From Cephalopachus bancanus (lineage: Eukaryota; Chordata; Mammalia; Primates; Tarsiidae): DNA of 64,000 nucleotides. Below the pieces are notes generated by a model. It was not told the origin of the DNA, ran no database searches, and worked only from the letters and a program-made list of their open reading frames with translations. The stretch spans positions 177,501 through 241,500 of the forward strand of contig JAPVLO010000951.1 in NCBI GenBank assembly GCA_027257055.1, written 5' to 3'. Of this stretch, positions 10,020 to 21,954 are shown in pieces. Position 1 is the stretch's first letter. Every line of letters starts with the position of its first letter. Both the position numbers and the translations under genes were made by a program.

Positions 10020-10039
10020 GTTGGTTTCGGGGCCACCTT

Positions 10040-10555
10040 GACATCCATCACTCAAGAGATAGAGAAGAGAGGCTTGGACATCAGGACATCAATATATTTT
10101 GCATCTCCAATGTAGCTCATGATGAGGCTAACCACTTTTCCTAGAGGGATCCCAAGGCTGTACAGGACCAAAGTTTGGACCCTAATCTTTTCATAATGGT
10201 GTGGCTTGTGCCTTATTTTCTCCCAACAGCTCAATGATACTTTGACTTGGCAGATGCCCTTGTAGACCTGGGTGAGTTTTACTATTTCAAGAAGAGCCTG
10301 GCCTTTGAAACTTGGGTCTAACAATGTCTGCTTCATGGTGGCTTTGGTTGTTGGTTGGGCTGGTGCTCAGAATTCCTGGGTTAAACTGAGGTCTCTGGTC
10401 TTCACACGAGACCATGGACACATTGAGACACAGCTTCATATGTCCCATGAAAGGCTCCTTGCCCAAGTCCTCTCGTGTGGGTAGCTTAAACTCACTACCT
10501 GGTGGGTCTGTGCTGTAGCCAAACCTGTGGTCTAGGTACACACCAGAATTTTGTC
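10040..10555 (-). pseudogene. Retropseudogene-like fragment of an unrecognised protein
   Basis: On the minus strand a protein-like frame runs from about 10555 (GVYLDHRFGYSTDPPGSEFK, KLPTREDLGKEPFMGHMKLC) to near 10330. It then shifts frame and continues (ALLEIVKLTQVYKGICQVKV, GKVVSLIMSYIGDAKYIDVL) to a stop at 10052-10054. It has no introns and no poly(A) tail, and its lower end abuts the mariner. Composition and conservative-looking codons argue that it was once coding. I do not recognise the family. It could instead be a domesticated or viral-derived fragment. Confidence 0.45.
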
Positions 10556-10556
10556 C

Positions 10557-11165
10557 TTGAATTTCCTTAATTTTAATTTTAATTTTAATTTTAGAGTCAA
10601 GGGGTCCATATGCAGGTTAGTTTCATGTGCATATTGTGTGATGGTGAGATTTGGACTTCTACTGAGTCTGTCACCCAAATAGTGAACATGGTTCCCAATG
10701 GGTAGTTTTTCAAACTTTGTTTCCTCCCTTCCTCCCTCCTTTAGGAGTCTCCAGGGTCTGTTTTTCCATTCTTTGGTCTATGTGTATCCAGTTTTAACTC
10801 CCACTTATAAGTGGGAGCACGCGGTATTTGGTTTTCTGTTTCCATGTTAGTCACTTAGAATGATGGACTCCAGCTGCATTCCATGTTGCTGCAAAGGACA
10901 TGATTTTGATCTTTTTTATGGCTGTGTAGTAGTCCATGGTGGGTATAAAACACATTTTCTTTATTCAATCACCCATTGATGGGCACCTAGGTTGGTTCCA
11001 CATCTTTGGTTTGTAATTAGAACTGGGATAAACATACAAGTGCAGGTGTCTTTTTGGTAGAACCATTAATGTTCCTTTGGGTAGATACCAAGTAATGAGA
11101 TTACTGGCTCGAGTGGAAAATCTATTTTTAGTTTTTTGCGATATCTTCAAACTATTCCTCATTGT
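10557..11165 (-). mobile_element. L1 3'-end fragment, antisense
   Basis: Words such as 'aagtgggagcacgcggtatt', 'gatggactccagctgcattc', 'gctgtgtagtagtccatgg', 'tgatgggcacctaggttggt' and 'gtagataccaagtaatgaga' are the antisense order of the L1 ORF2 C-terminus and 3' UTR. The attttaattttaatt run at 10568 is its degraded poly(A). Confidence 0.88.
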
Positions 11166-11424
11166 CCCATGCTTTGAGTGAATCCAAAAAGTTAGGATCG
11201 AATACCTGATGCACAGAGAACCAAACATGGACATTTCAACATCCAAAGGCAGAGAAAGGTTTATTTTACTTTGCCAAAGTGTCAGCAAAGGGGAGTAAAG
11301 TCTCAAACTTGGCCTGCCTTTGAACAAAATTGGAACTTTTATGGGCAAGATGAGTGTGTGGGAGGTGAGTTTCCTAGTGGTCAAAACTGGTCACATCACT
11401 GACTGATCAAATTCTGGATGTTAT
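11166..11424. other. Unassigned, possibly LTR-derived
   Basis: 'gcagagaaaggtttattttac' and 'cttttatgggcaagatga' resemble the antisense 3' part of an LTR. I cannot assign a family or ends. Confidence 0.3.
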
Positions 11425-11784
11425 AACAAAGGTTTGCATGACCTAAGGATCATACGAAATCTACATGATCTTATAAACCTTGTTCTTAAAAGATAAAGAA
11501 GTATTATTCTTGCAGATGGCTTTGGGAGTTAGGATATGCAGATAACTAATTATGGGTAATATCCTCTACTAAAATAAAAATGTTCAATTAATCACCTATG
11601 AAGGAAGAAAAGGACAAAGAATGGAAAATTGTAAAAAAAATCACTTTACGATTATTATCATATAGGCTGTATTAATTTCATTGGAATTCTCTAGAAGTTT
11701 TTGCTCTCTTGAAATCAGCCCTGAGTGCTAATACTTAATGAAGTATAAAAGGCCAAAATGATCCTTATTTTTATATTATGATTT

Positions 11785-12960
11785 CTTTTTTTAATGGTTA
11801 GGGATACAAATAGTTTTTGGTTCCAATGCTGTTTTGCAGAGTGGTGAAGAAGTCTGAGCTTTAAGTGCACTCACCACTCCCACCTGTGTACACTGTACTC
11901 GACAGGTGACTTTTCATCCCTTCCCCTTCCTCTCCCTTCCTGAGAATCCAGCATCCATCATATCATCTCTCGGCCTTTGCAGACCATGATCTCTGCTCCC
12001 ACTTATAAGCAAGAACATGCAGTGTTTGGATTTTTGTTCCTGTGATACCTCACTTAGGATGATGCTGCAAAAGGGAGTATGTCATACTTTTTGACAGTTG
12101 AGTAGTATTTCATAATGTGAACGACGAGGGAACCAAAAAACCCCGGAATCATCTTTTAGAGGGTGGGCCTTTTGTAATACAGGCTTTCCCCACTAGGTAA
12201 GTGTTCTTGGAACCCTTCAGCATATCTGTACCAACTAGCCTTGCTATGAGAGCCTGTGTTCAGCTTCAGTGAATATTTTTGGAGTTTCTTGCAAGGTGTT
12301 CGCCCATTTCTTGATGGGTGATTGACTAGCGCACCTGCCCAAACCACGCTGAGTGTTTAGCAGTTTTTGACTCAAAGTGGCATGAACCCCATGCCTCCCC
12401 ATCCCTATTCACCAGATCTTGCCCCGAGTCACTTTTTTTTGTTTACCAGATGAAAGAAAATCCTCTGAGGGAAACGTTTTGCCAATGTGGAAGAGGTGAA
12501 ACAAAAAAATGGCAGAAGCACTGAGAGGCATCAACACTGTTGAGTTCACAAACTGTTTTGACCAGTGGGGAAAAGCATCTCAATAGGTGCATTGCATCAG
12601 ATGGAGAGTACTTTGAAGTTGACTGAAGTTTAATCATATAAGAACAAATACCCAATTTTTTATAGATACATTTTGTATTCCCCTTTGTATGTGCCACGTT
12701 TTCATTATCCACCGATCAGTTGATGGGCATTTAGGTTGATTCCACATATTTGGCATTGGGAATTGTGCTGAGATGAACATGTATGTGCAGATGTCTTTTT
12801 TTATATAACCACCTCTTACCTTTGGGTGGATACCAAGTCGTGGAATTGCCGAATAGGATAGTAGATTGGCTTTTAGTTCTCTGAGAAATCTGCACACCAA
12901 TTTCCATAGACATTGTACGAATGGACATTCCATCCACAGCATATAATCGTTCCCAAAGAT
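11785..12960 (-). mobile_element. L1 3'-end fragment, antisense, split by a mariner
   Basis: It runs from 'aatggttagggatacaaata' (3' UTR end) through 'cccacttataagcaagaac' and 'gagtagtatttcataatgtg' to the mariner. It resumes at about 12685 with 'tatgtgccacgttttcatta', 'tgatgggcatttaggttgat' and 'ggataccaagtcgtggaat'. Confidence 0.85.
12122..12687 (+). mobile_element. Internally deleted mariner, middle copy
   Basis: The left end 'cgagggaaccaaaaaacccc' gives the best view of the terminal repeat. The interior matches the other two copies (aggctttccccactaggtaa, tggcagaagcactgagaggc, gcatcagatggagagtactt). The right terminal repeat is badly decayed. It sits in an antisense L1. Confidence 0.8.
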
Positions 12961-13304
12961 AAACTTTGATTTAATTATGTTTAAACCCCAACAGAATTTA
13001 GTTTCTTATTATGATTCCAACCTTTGTAGCCTTTTATTAATTTTATATGTGCGGTTTTATCATTGGGGCATTAAGGTGTTTTTTTGTTCATTTGTTTTTT
13101 TAGCTGCCAGTAAATCTTTGATGCTTATTGAATTTGTTTTCTGTCTTTTTTCACAAAACCTCCCAAGAAACCAGGTTCAGGTGAATGACCCAGTAGCTGG
13201 GTAAAAAATTAGGCCATGCTTTTTAATGAATGTTTTTGAAGGGACTGTTAAGGATGTTTTATGGTGTTATAAAGTGTGTCATACAGATGCAAGAAATTGA
13301 CCCA

Positions 13305-13826
13305 TCAGTAGATGTTAGGTGCAAATTCTGGTCATTAGGGAAATTCAACTCAAAACCAAAGTGAGCTGGGTGTGGTGGCTCACGTCTGCCATCCATGCAT
13401 TTTGGAAGGCCGAGGCAGGAGAATATCTTGAGATCAGAAGTTTGAAGCCAGCCTGGGCAACATAGTGAGACCTCATCCCTACAACGAGTTAAACATTTAG
13501 GTTGGTGTGGTGGTGTGTGCCTGTAGTCCCAGCTACTTGGGAGGCTGAGGCGGGAGGATCACCTGAGCCCAAGAGGTCAAGGCTGTGGAGCCATGATCAT
13601 GCCACTACACTCTAGCCTGGATGACAGAGTGAGACCTAGACTTAAAAAAAGAAAAAAAAAAGAGATACCCCTTCACACGCACTAGTAGGACTGAAAGTTA
13701 AAAAAAATAAAATGTGATGAGTGTGTGGGATTTAAAGACTTTGAAATCCACCTTCACTGATGCTGAAAATCTAAAATAATGCAGCTGCAGAAAAAATTTA
13801 AGCAATTCTGCTCATAGGAATATGGG
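13305..13826 (+). mobile_element. L1 ORF2 fragment in copy B, split by an Alu
   Basis: It has the same words and the same Alu position as 8890-9446 (gtcattagggaaattcaact; agagatacccttcacacgc type after the Alu). It is not an independent insertion. Confidence 0.82.
13367..13660 (+). repeat. Alu, sense (copy B)
   Basis: Paralogue of 8937-9235, beginning 'gctgggtgtggtggctcacg' with tail 'aaaaaaagaaaaaaaaaag'. Confidence 0.92.
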
Positions 13827-13828
13827 GG

Positions 13829-14431
13829 CGCCAAAAAACCCAGAATCATCTTTTGGAGGTCAGGCCCCTTGTAATACAGGCTTTCCCCACGAGGTATGTG
13901 TTCTAAGAGCCCTTCGGCATCTGTGGACCAGCTAGCATTGTGATGAGAAGCTGTGTTCGGCTTCAGTGAAATCTTTTGGAGATTTGTTCAAAGCATTTGT
14001 TCGTTTCATGGTTGGTGATTAACGAGCGCAACAGCTCACACCGCGATGCGTGTTCAGCAGTTTTTGACACCAAGCGGCATGACCCCCCACGTGCCACCCT
14101 CCGTATTATCCTGAGCTAGCTCGTATCGAGATTTTTGTTTTTGAGACGAAAAAACTCCTTAAAGAGAAACGTTTTCCCACCGTGGAAGAGGTAAAAACAC
14201 AAACAAAAACAAACAAAAAAAAACCCCAAACAACAACAACAACAAAAACCCGCAAAAGCAGTAAAGGGATCAACATGGACAAGCTCAAGAACTGTTTTAA
14301 GCAGTGGGAAAAACATCTTGATTGATGTATTGAGTCAAATGGAGAGTACTTTGAAGGTGAGTGAAGTTTATGTGAGAACAAATAAACAATTTTTACAAAT
14401 AAATTCTGTGGTTTTTTTGTGTCCTCCCTCG
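13829..14431 (+). mobile_element. Internally deleted mariner, copy B
   Basis: The left end is 'ccaaaaaacccagaatcatc' and the right end 'tctgtggtttttttgtgtcc'. The interior is collinear with 9449-10019 with an added caacaacaac-type A-rich insert at 14200-14250. The C-terminal transposase frame is broken. Confidence 0.8.
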
Positions 14432-15165
<734 letters not shown>

Positions 15166-15573
15166 ATATATATATAGCTGGTTAAATATGTGACATCTGG
15201 GGAAAATATTAGCTTTAAAAACATTGTTATTATTTTAACAGCTTGTCATTTGTTAAGAATTTTGACCGTCTTAAATGAATGGAGCAACTTTTCTCTTTTC
15301 GGTTAAAACTAATATCTGTGGTCAATCCTGTCGGGTCCCCTCCTGCTCTGGGAGCCTTTTTGTCCTGTCAATAAATCCTACTGTCAAAAAACAGAAAACC
15401 AAAAAGACAAACAAACAAACAAACCTACTATTTGTATAAATGTCCTTCTGTGGATTGGGTCCCGTTGGTATTATTACCTCTAAAGTGAGTGCTGTTATCT
15501 GATTGATTTTATAAGATAAAAGCAAAACACGTACCCTTTGAACTTAAAATTAAAAAAAAAATAAAGGAATAAT

Positions 15574-15700
15574 TTGGCAGGGCACAGTGGCTCACGCCTG
15601 TCATCTCAACACTTTGGGAGACCAAGACTGGAGGATTGCTTGAGCCCAGGAGTTCGAGACCAGTCTGAGCAACATTGCAAGACCTCTTCGCTATAAGAAG
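15574..15700 (+). repeat. Alu left monomer (FLAM-like), sense
   Basis: 'gcacagtggctcacgcctgt' to 'agacctcttcgctataagaa'. There is no right arm. Confidence 0.88.
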
Positions 15701-15879
15701 TCACTAAAGAGTCCACTTAAAATGGCAGAGGTTTACTGTCTTTGACATAATTCTGTCTCCCTAATTCTCTCCCTTCAAAGTACAGAAAAGCATACAGTGC
15801 CACAGGTTGTGCACTACACCACATTTCTGTGGATGTGGCCAGGGCACCAGGCACACCACCCTTTAAGAAAGATATAATA

Positions 15880-16095
15880 TTCCTGGACTCAGGCAATCCT
15901 CTCACCTTGAAATCATAAGTAGCTGGGACTATAGGCGTGCACCACCACACCCCGCTAAATTTATTTTATTTTTAATAGAGATGGAGTCTAGCTATGCTGC
16001 CAAAGTGGAACTCAAACTTCTGTGCTCAAGAAATCCTCCCGCCTCGGCGTCCGATCTATCTCAGACTACAGGCACACGCCACCATGCTCAGCTAG
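15880..16095 (-). repeat. Antisense Alu fragments
   Basis: 'agtagctgggactataggcg' (right arm) followed by 'atggagtctagctatgctgc' and 'ctacaggcacacgccaccat', all antisense. Confidence 0.82.
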
Positions 16096-16121
16096 GTTTA
16101 TTTTATTTTATTTTATTACTT

Positions 16122-16397
16122 TTTTGAGTTGGAGTCTCACTCTGTCGCCCAGACTGGAGTGCAGTGGCCGCTCCCGGCCACCGCAGCCTCAACCTGGGGG
16201 CTCCGGCGATCCTTCCGCCTCAGCCTTCCAAGTAGCCGGAATTACAGGCATGCACTACCACGCCCGGCTGATATTTTGATTTATTGTAGAAATGAGGTCT
16301 TGCTGCCCAGGCGGGTCTCGAACCCTCGGGCTCAGGCAATCTACTCACCTCAGCCTCCCAAAGTGCTGGGATTACAGGCTGAGCCACCGAGCCGGCT
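16122..16397 (-). repeat. Young-subgroup Alu, antisense
   Basis: Its reverse complement shows 'ggctcagcctgtaatccc' (one base shorter than the usual left arm), the linker 'tacaataaatcaaaata', 'gtaattccggctacttgg' and 'gctgcggtggccgggag'. It shares these with the copy at 35771-36047. Confidence 0.93.
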
Positions 16398-16532
16398 TTT
16401 ATTTTATTTTTAATAGTGAGAGTCTGGCTATGTGTCCCAGGCTGGTCTCAAACTCCTGGACTCAAGCAATCCTCTCACCTCGGCCTCCCAAAGTGCTGGG
16501 ATGACAGGCATGAGCCGCCACACCTGGCCCAT
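16398..16532 (-). repeat. Antisense Alu monomer
   Basis: 'aggctggtctcaaactcctg' to 'atgagccgccacacctggcc'. It directly abuts the young Alu, which was probably inserted into it or into its neighbour. Confidence 0.88.
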
Positions 16533-17229
16533 TAAAAAAAAATCCCACCTGTTTCAGAAATTTAACCAGTCCCTGTTCTGATAAAACTTTACTTATACGA
16601 ACAGGCAGGTGGCCTGCAGAGTGTCGTTTGCCGATTTGATTTTTTCTTTAAATATTGCACTGTACCATTATTTGTTGTGATTTCTGAGTTTGTTGATGCC
16701 CCCTCATCCCCCGCGCCTTACAGTTTGGAAACTCAGATCCCCCATAAACTTTCAGGATGGGGCGTTGTGCACACCCAACCTTTCCCCAAACGGAGGCCGG
16801 GTAGTATCTCCCATTGACCAGCAGAGGGAGCGCTTGGGCAGGTTTAAGAATTTTGAAGTCGGATACAAATCCTAAAGAAAACACCCTAAGAAAGAGATTG
16901 AGTTTCTGGCTTCCCCCAGGGACGTAAAGGAGGGGTGGAGTGGAGGTCCCTAGCCTCCCCTGGCCTCTGGGCAGACCTCAGATGGAGTCTAAACTGAGTT
17001 GTCTGAGAACCAAACCTTGAGGGACCCCGAGTTTAAAATCCGGGTCCCTGTTTCGGCTACAAGGTGTCTCTCCCCCTCCTCTATGGGTTCAGAGATCTCT
17101 CTAGGGCACCCTCTGCTCTCAGACTCTAGAGTCTGGACGCGACATTGAACCAGGAAGCTCCAGTGGACCTCATCCCCCCTTTGCCTGTGAACAGCCTCCG
17201 ATTTTAGCAGAAAGGTTTATACTAATTAT
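16533..17229. other. Low-repeat stretch
   Basis: Apparently single-copy DNA with moderate GC. It contains a CTCF-like motif (listed separately) and no supported exon. Confidence 0.4.
16818..16833 (+). promoter_or_regulatory. CTCF-like motif
   Basis: CCAGCAGAGGGAGCGC matches the core CTCF pattern CCASYAGRKGGC at most positions. Motif match only; occupancy is unknown. Confidence 0.4.
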
Positions 17230-17239
17230 TGATGTATTT

Positions 17240-17500
<261 letters not shown>

Positions 17501-17864
17501 CATAAAGTATTAATATACTAATTTATTAGGACTCTGTTCTTTCAAAAAAATTTACATAAAGGAAATAGCTAAAAATTAATTAGCTATCTAACGCTAGCAA
17601 AATTTCACATTTTCTAGTGTAGAACAAGCAGGTACTTGACACATTTAAAAAAAAAAAAAACCAAACACATGAAAGTATAAACAAAGAGATCCAATTTTAG
17701 CCAAAATCCCCAAATTTAATATTTACTTTACAGTGACTTGAATTTATGATGTTAATTTTAATTTAATATGCAATGTTGATAGATGAACATAGACAATATC
17801 AACCTTTTATAAAATAGCATTAAGTTCCTTTTCTAGAAAGTATTTATTCATTTATTTTTATTTT
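17501..17864. other. AT-rich unassigned sequence
   Basis: About 70 percent A+T with a poly(A) run at 17647-17660. I recognise no element. Confidence 0.4.
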
Positions 17865-18150
17865 ATTTTTTGAGTTGGATTCTCACCCTGTCACCCAGGC
17901 TGTAGTGCAGTGGCACAATCATGGCTTACTGCAGCCTCCACATCCTGGGCTCAGGCAATCCTCCCAACTGAACCCTCTGAGTAGCTGGGACTACAGACAC
18001 CACAACACCCGGCTAATTTTTTGATTTAATGTAGAGACAACGTCACGCCATGTTGCCCAGGCTGGTCTCACACCTCCTGGGCTCAAGTCATCCTCCTTTC
18101 TTGGCTTCCCAAAGTGCTGGGGTGACAGGTGTGAGCCACTGCACCTGGCT
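17865..18150 (-). repeat. Alu, antisense
   Basis: 'gagttggattctcaccctgt' to 'gtgagccactgcacctggct', with the linker 'tttttgatttaatgtagag'. Confidence 0.92.
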
Positions 18151-18264
18151 GCTTTGAGGACTTCTTTGGATACAATGGCCACAACTTCCTTTCTCCCACT
18201 CTTCTTGGGTTTCAAGTTAGTGATGGTCAAAAAAAAAAAGGAAATTATCATGGTGAACTCCCAG

Positions 18265-18545
18265 CCATTATTCGAACTCTTGCTCTGATAAGAGGCATCT
18301 TCTAGAATGGGTGAAGGACAACCCTCGTCTCTCTTTCTCTGACCCCACTCATTGTTTAAAGCATTGCTCTGACCCTAAGAAGCATCTTCCAGTATTGTGA
18401 AGACCAACCCTTGTCTTCTCTTCTCTGACCCCACTCGGTCCTTCAAAGCCTTGCTCTGACTCTAAGAGGTGTCTTCCAGGATGGATGAAGACCAACCCTT
18501 GTCTCCCTATCTCTGATCCCACTTGGTCCTATCCCAAATGTCAGA
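18265..18545 (+). repeat. Tandem repeat, unit about 85-90 bp, 3 copies
   Basis: Repeated words are 'ttgctctga(t/c)', 'catcttc(c/t)ag', 'gaagaccaacccttgtct' and 'ctctgaccccact(c)', at about 18270, 18362 and 18447. Confidence 0.85.
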
Positions 18546-18958
18546 CATCTTTTGCCCAAAGGTTCTTTAGATACGTGAAGCCATCAGGCTCTCTGTGAAG
18601 GCATGAGGCAGGAATAACAGAAGTCCATGCTGCTCCTTCCCTTGGTGATGTTCAAGAATGCACTCTTGTTAAAGACCAGGGTTTCCAATTTATTCACCTA
18701 CCCTGTGGGCTGCCATAAAGCCTGTCCCCACCTGTCAGGGAGAAAAGGGCACTCACGTGTTTATTCAGCAAAGGTGAGCTGCTGCTGGACACCTTTGCAA
18801 CTGCCACTGTGAGCAAAGCACATGACATCACTGTTTTCATAGGAGGGGAGGTATGCCACAACGTGAGACAGGAGGAACAGGAATGGTTATGCCACATCTA
18901 GTGAGGATTAGTGAAATGGGGAACCCTAAGTGGAAGGGGATGCCGATTTAATCTCAGA
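18546..18958. other. Unassigned sequence
   Basis: No repeat or gene is recognised here. Confidence 0.4.
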
Positions 18959-19975
18959 GTTGGAAATACACACATGCACAAACACATGCAGAACACACAG
19001 GTAGGCAAACACATGAACGTGTATGTATATGACCAGATAACACACAAATGCACTAGGATGCAAATATGCATGCAGCCTGCATGTGCAACAACAGAGGCAG
19101 ACAATCACAGGCAAATGTATGAATGTGCCCACCCATGCACATGCATGCACTTCCCCACATGCAGTACACAACACATTTTGACATGCACATATATGCATGC
19201 ATGTGAAGTCACTCATGAAACACGCACGTGTGTGCAGTACACAAACAGGCAGGCATATGAAATATGTGCATGATCACTCATACAATGTATACATGCAACA
19301 TGTACACACAAATGAGATGCACAAGAACACAGTGCATGCATTCACACACATGCACACACAGGCATCACACGCACATACTCACAGACACACATGTCCATGC
19401 CCACACATATGCAGTATGCACATATACATACAACACAAGCAAACATGAGCACACATGCCCATAGCCATGCACAACTAGAGCCAAGTGCACATACATATAT
19501 TCATGTGTGCACATGCAAAAAATGCACACACAAATGCACGCACATGTAGGGAGGCACAAACATATAATTAGGCACACATACATGCAGAGGCATAAACACA
19601 TGCAGGCATGTGCATGCCTGTATGCATACCTGTATGCACATAATTCACATGCACACATGTACATACATATATTCATGCACTATGCACATGAAACACCCAC
19701 CTGCATGCTGCACAAGTGTGACTCTGTACACCTACACATACACATGTGAATGCACACACATGGGAAGCAGGCACATACATATGTAGCAAAAGCATAAGTG
19801 TGCACACATGCATAACCCACATGCACATGCAGACACATACATGCACAGACACGTACAAACATATGCATGGGCATGGCCAACCAACATGCACACACAGGCA
19901 CACCTCTGTGCAAACACATATGCATATAGGCACATATATGTGCACACTCATTCATGCACTAACACCTGCAAGTGG
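18959..19975 (+). repeat. CA/CATG-rich simple-repeat array
   Basis: About 1 kb of cacatgca, catgcaca and acatatgc words without a fixed period. It is the opposite strand sense to the arrays at 150-925 and 63541-64000. The His/Thr/Cys-rich open frames in it are artefacts. Confidence 0.92.
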
Positions 19976-20499
19976 GCCCAGTTTCCTTGAAGATCTTAAG
20001 ACTGCAGGCATGCCAATCCTCTCCCCCAGCACCCCGGTCCACTGAGAATGCAGTTAGGGCTGTGACTGTCAGTTAGTTGTAGGCATGAGACACAGCCCAG
20101 TCTCCATGCAGCCGCCAGCCAGCACATTAAGTATCCACAGAAGGAGAGCCTTTCTCATGCGTCCTGAAAGCCATCATGCCTTTATCATAAACATTTCCAT
20201 AATGGGAGTCGGGTCTGCAGCCCTGTCTTTCTGCAGACAGAGAAGAGACTGTGAAATGAGAGGGAAGAGGAGTCTTTGAAGTATCACCTGAGAGGGTCAG
20301 CCAGCAAAGGTGAACCCAGAGGCTGTGGGAGCCTGTGGGGGCAGAACTGGGCTCTTCTGGGGGTGGGAAATGGACACAGGTGTGCTCTGGACCCATGGGG
20401 ACTTCTTTGCACACCTGGTGACTGCAAATGCCTTCGATGCACCTACCCAAGGGAGCTGGATATACAAAAGTGTTTTATTCAAAGTAAAAAGAAAACCCT
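19976..20499. other. Unassigned sequence
   Basis: Low-repeat DNA. Several short frames are open but none has matching splice sites or a recognisable domain. Confidence 0.4.
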
Positions 20500-20785
20500 A
20501 GCCGGGCATGGGGGCTCATGCCTGTCATTCCAGCACTTTGGGAAGCTGAGGTGGGAGGATTACTTGAGGCCAGGAGTTTGAGACCAGCCTAGGCAACATA
20601 GCAAGATCCCATCTCTGCAGAAAATTTAAGAAAATAGCTGGACATGGTGGTGAACACCTGTAATCCTAGCTACTCAGGAGGTTGAGGCAGGAGCATTGCT
20701 TGAGTCTAGGAGGTTAATGCTGTTTTGAGCCATGATTATGCCACTACACTTCAGCCTGGGTGACAGAGTGAGACTCTGATTCAAA
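20500..20785 (+). repeat. Alu, sense
   Basis: 'agccgggcatgggggctcat' to 'agactctgattcaaaaaaga', with the tail grown into the following GGAA/GA array. Confidence 0.92.
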
Positions 20786-20971
20786 AAAGAAGGAAGGAAG
20801 GAGGGAAGGAAGGAAGGAAGGAAGGAAAAAAGAAAGAAAGAGAAAGAAAAAAGAAAGAAAGAGAGAAAGGAAGGAAGGAGGGAGGGAGGGAAGGAAATAA
20901 GGAAGTAAGAGAGAATGATAGAAGGAAGGAAGGGAGGAAAAGAGACAGACACACACACACACACAGAGAGA

Positions 20972-21040
<69 letters not shown>
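20786..21040 (+). repeat. (GGAA)n/(GA)n purine array from an Alu tail
   Basis: GGAA repeats, a GAAA block, a short (CA)n at 20951-20964 and then about 30 GA dinucleotides. It is an almost unbroken purine strand. Confidence 0.95.
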
Positions 21041-21044
<4 letters not shown>

Positions 21045-21237
21045 CCCCAGCCAATGTTGGTAGAAATTAAGAAGTAGCTGTCACAGCCCATACAAACCAA
21101 GATATTTCTCCATACCTTCTTATATGTTAGCGACTTTATAGGCAGATTGGAGATTTTTAAATGCACGCTGGGTGAGGATATTCAAGTTAATGATTAATGT
21201 GGGCATTATTCAAATGTGGAGGGATGATTTCATGAAT

Positions 21238-21788
21238 TGCCTTTTCTGTGGTGGGTGTTGTGGGCTGAATTGTGTCCTCTTCAAATTCATACATTGAAGT
21301 CCTCACCCCCAGGACCTCAGGATGGGACTGTGACTGGAGACAGGTCTTTAAAGAGGGGATTAAGGTTGGATGGGGTGGCCCTGGTCCCACAGGACTGGGA
21401 TCCTCATAAGAAGAGGAGGTTAGGCCTGGTGCAGTAGCACATCTGTAGTCCCAGCTGTTTGGGAGGCTAAGGTGGAAGGATTGCTCAAGATCAGGGATCA
21501 GGAATTTTAGTCTAGCCTGGACAACATAGCAAGATCCTGTCTCTAAAAACAACAACAAAAACTTGTTTTTCCATTAAGAAGAGATGAGGGCACGCGCAGA
21601 GGGATGACCCTGTGTAGACACAAAGGAGATGGCGTCTACATAGCCAGGAGAGAGGCCTCGGGAGGGATTGGCCCCGAGATACTTTGACCTTGAATTCCAG
21701 CCTCCAGGACAAGAGAGGATAAATGTCTGTTGCCTAAGCCACCCAGGCTATGGGACTTTGTTATGGTGGCCACAGCAGACTCAAACAG
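21238..21788 (+). mobile_element. MLT1-type LTR split by an Alu
   Basis: 'gtgggctgaattgtgtcctc', 'gaagtcctcacccccaggac', 'ttaaagaggggattaaggtt' and 'ggatcctcataagaagagga', then an Alu, then 'gaagagatgagggcacgcgc', 'attccagcctccaggac', 'gttgcctaagccaccc' and 'ggactttgttatggtggcca'. This is the classic MLT1 order. Confidence 0.88.
21424..21562 (+). repeat. Alu monomer, sense, inside the MLT1 LTR
   Basis: 'ctggtgcagtagcacatctg' to 'agatcctgtctctaaaaaca'. The words 'aagaagag' occur on both sides (21410 and 21577) and may be the target duplication. Confidence 0.88.
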
Positions 21789-21954
21789 TGGGGATTAGAA
21801 AAACCTGGCTATTAGACTGAGCATTTTAAAATGACGAGGGAAAGGTTTTCTATTTATACCAAGAAGGGGTACAGACTTCCCTCCTCTCACCAGCCCAGCA
21901 GAGGCCAGGCCTCACTGCAGGAAACTCTACATAAAGCAGAAACAAGCCATTTCT

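Larger units (their letters stand above)
8178..10020 (+). repeat. Tandem segmental duplication, copy A
   Basis: It is collinear with 11425-14432. Shared landmarks in order are 'attattcttg(t/c)agatgg', 'tatcataggctgtatt', 'gaaatcagccctga', 'gccttttattaattttat', 'aaaccaggttcaggtga', 'gacccagtagctgg', an L1 fragment with an Alu inserted at the same base, and a mariner remnant. Estimated identity is 80-90 percent by eye. Confidence 0.85.
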
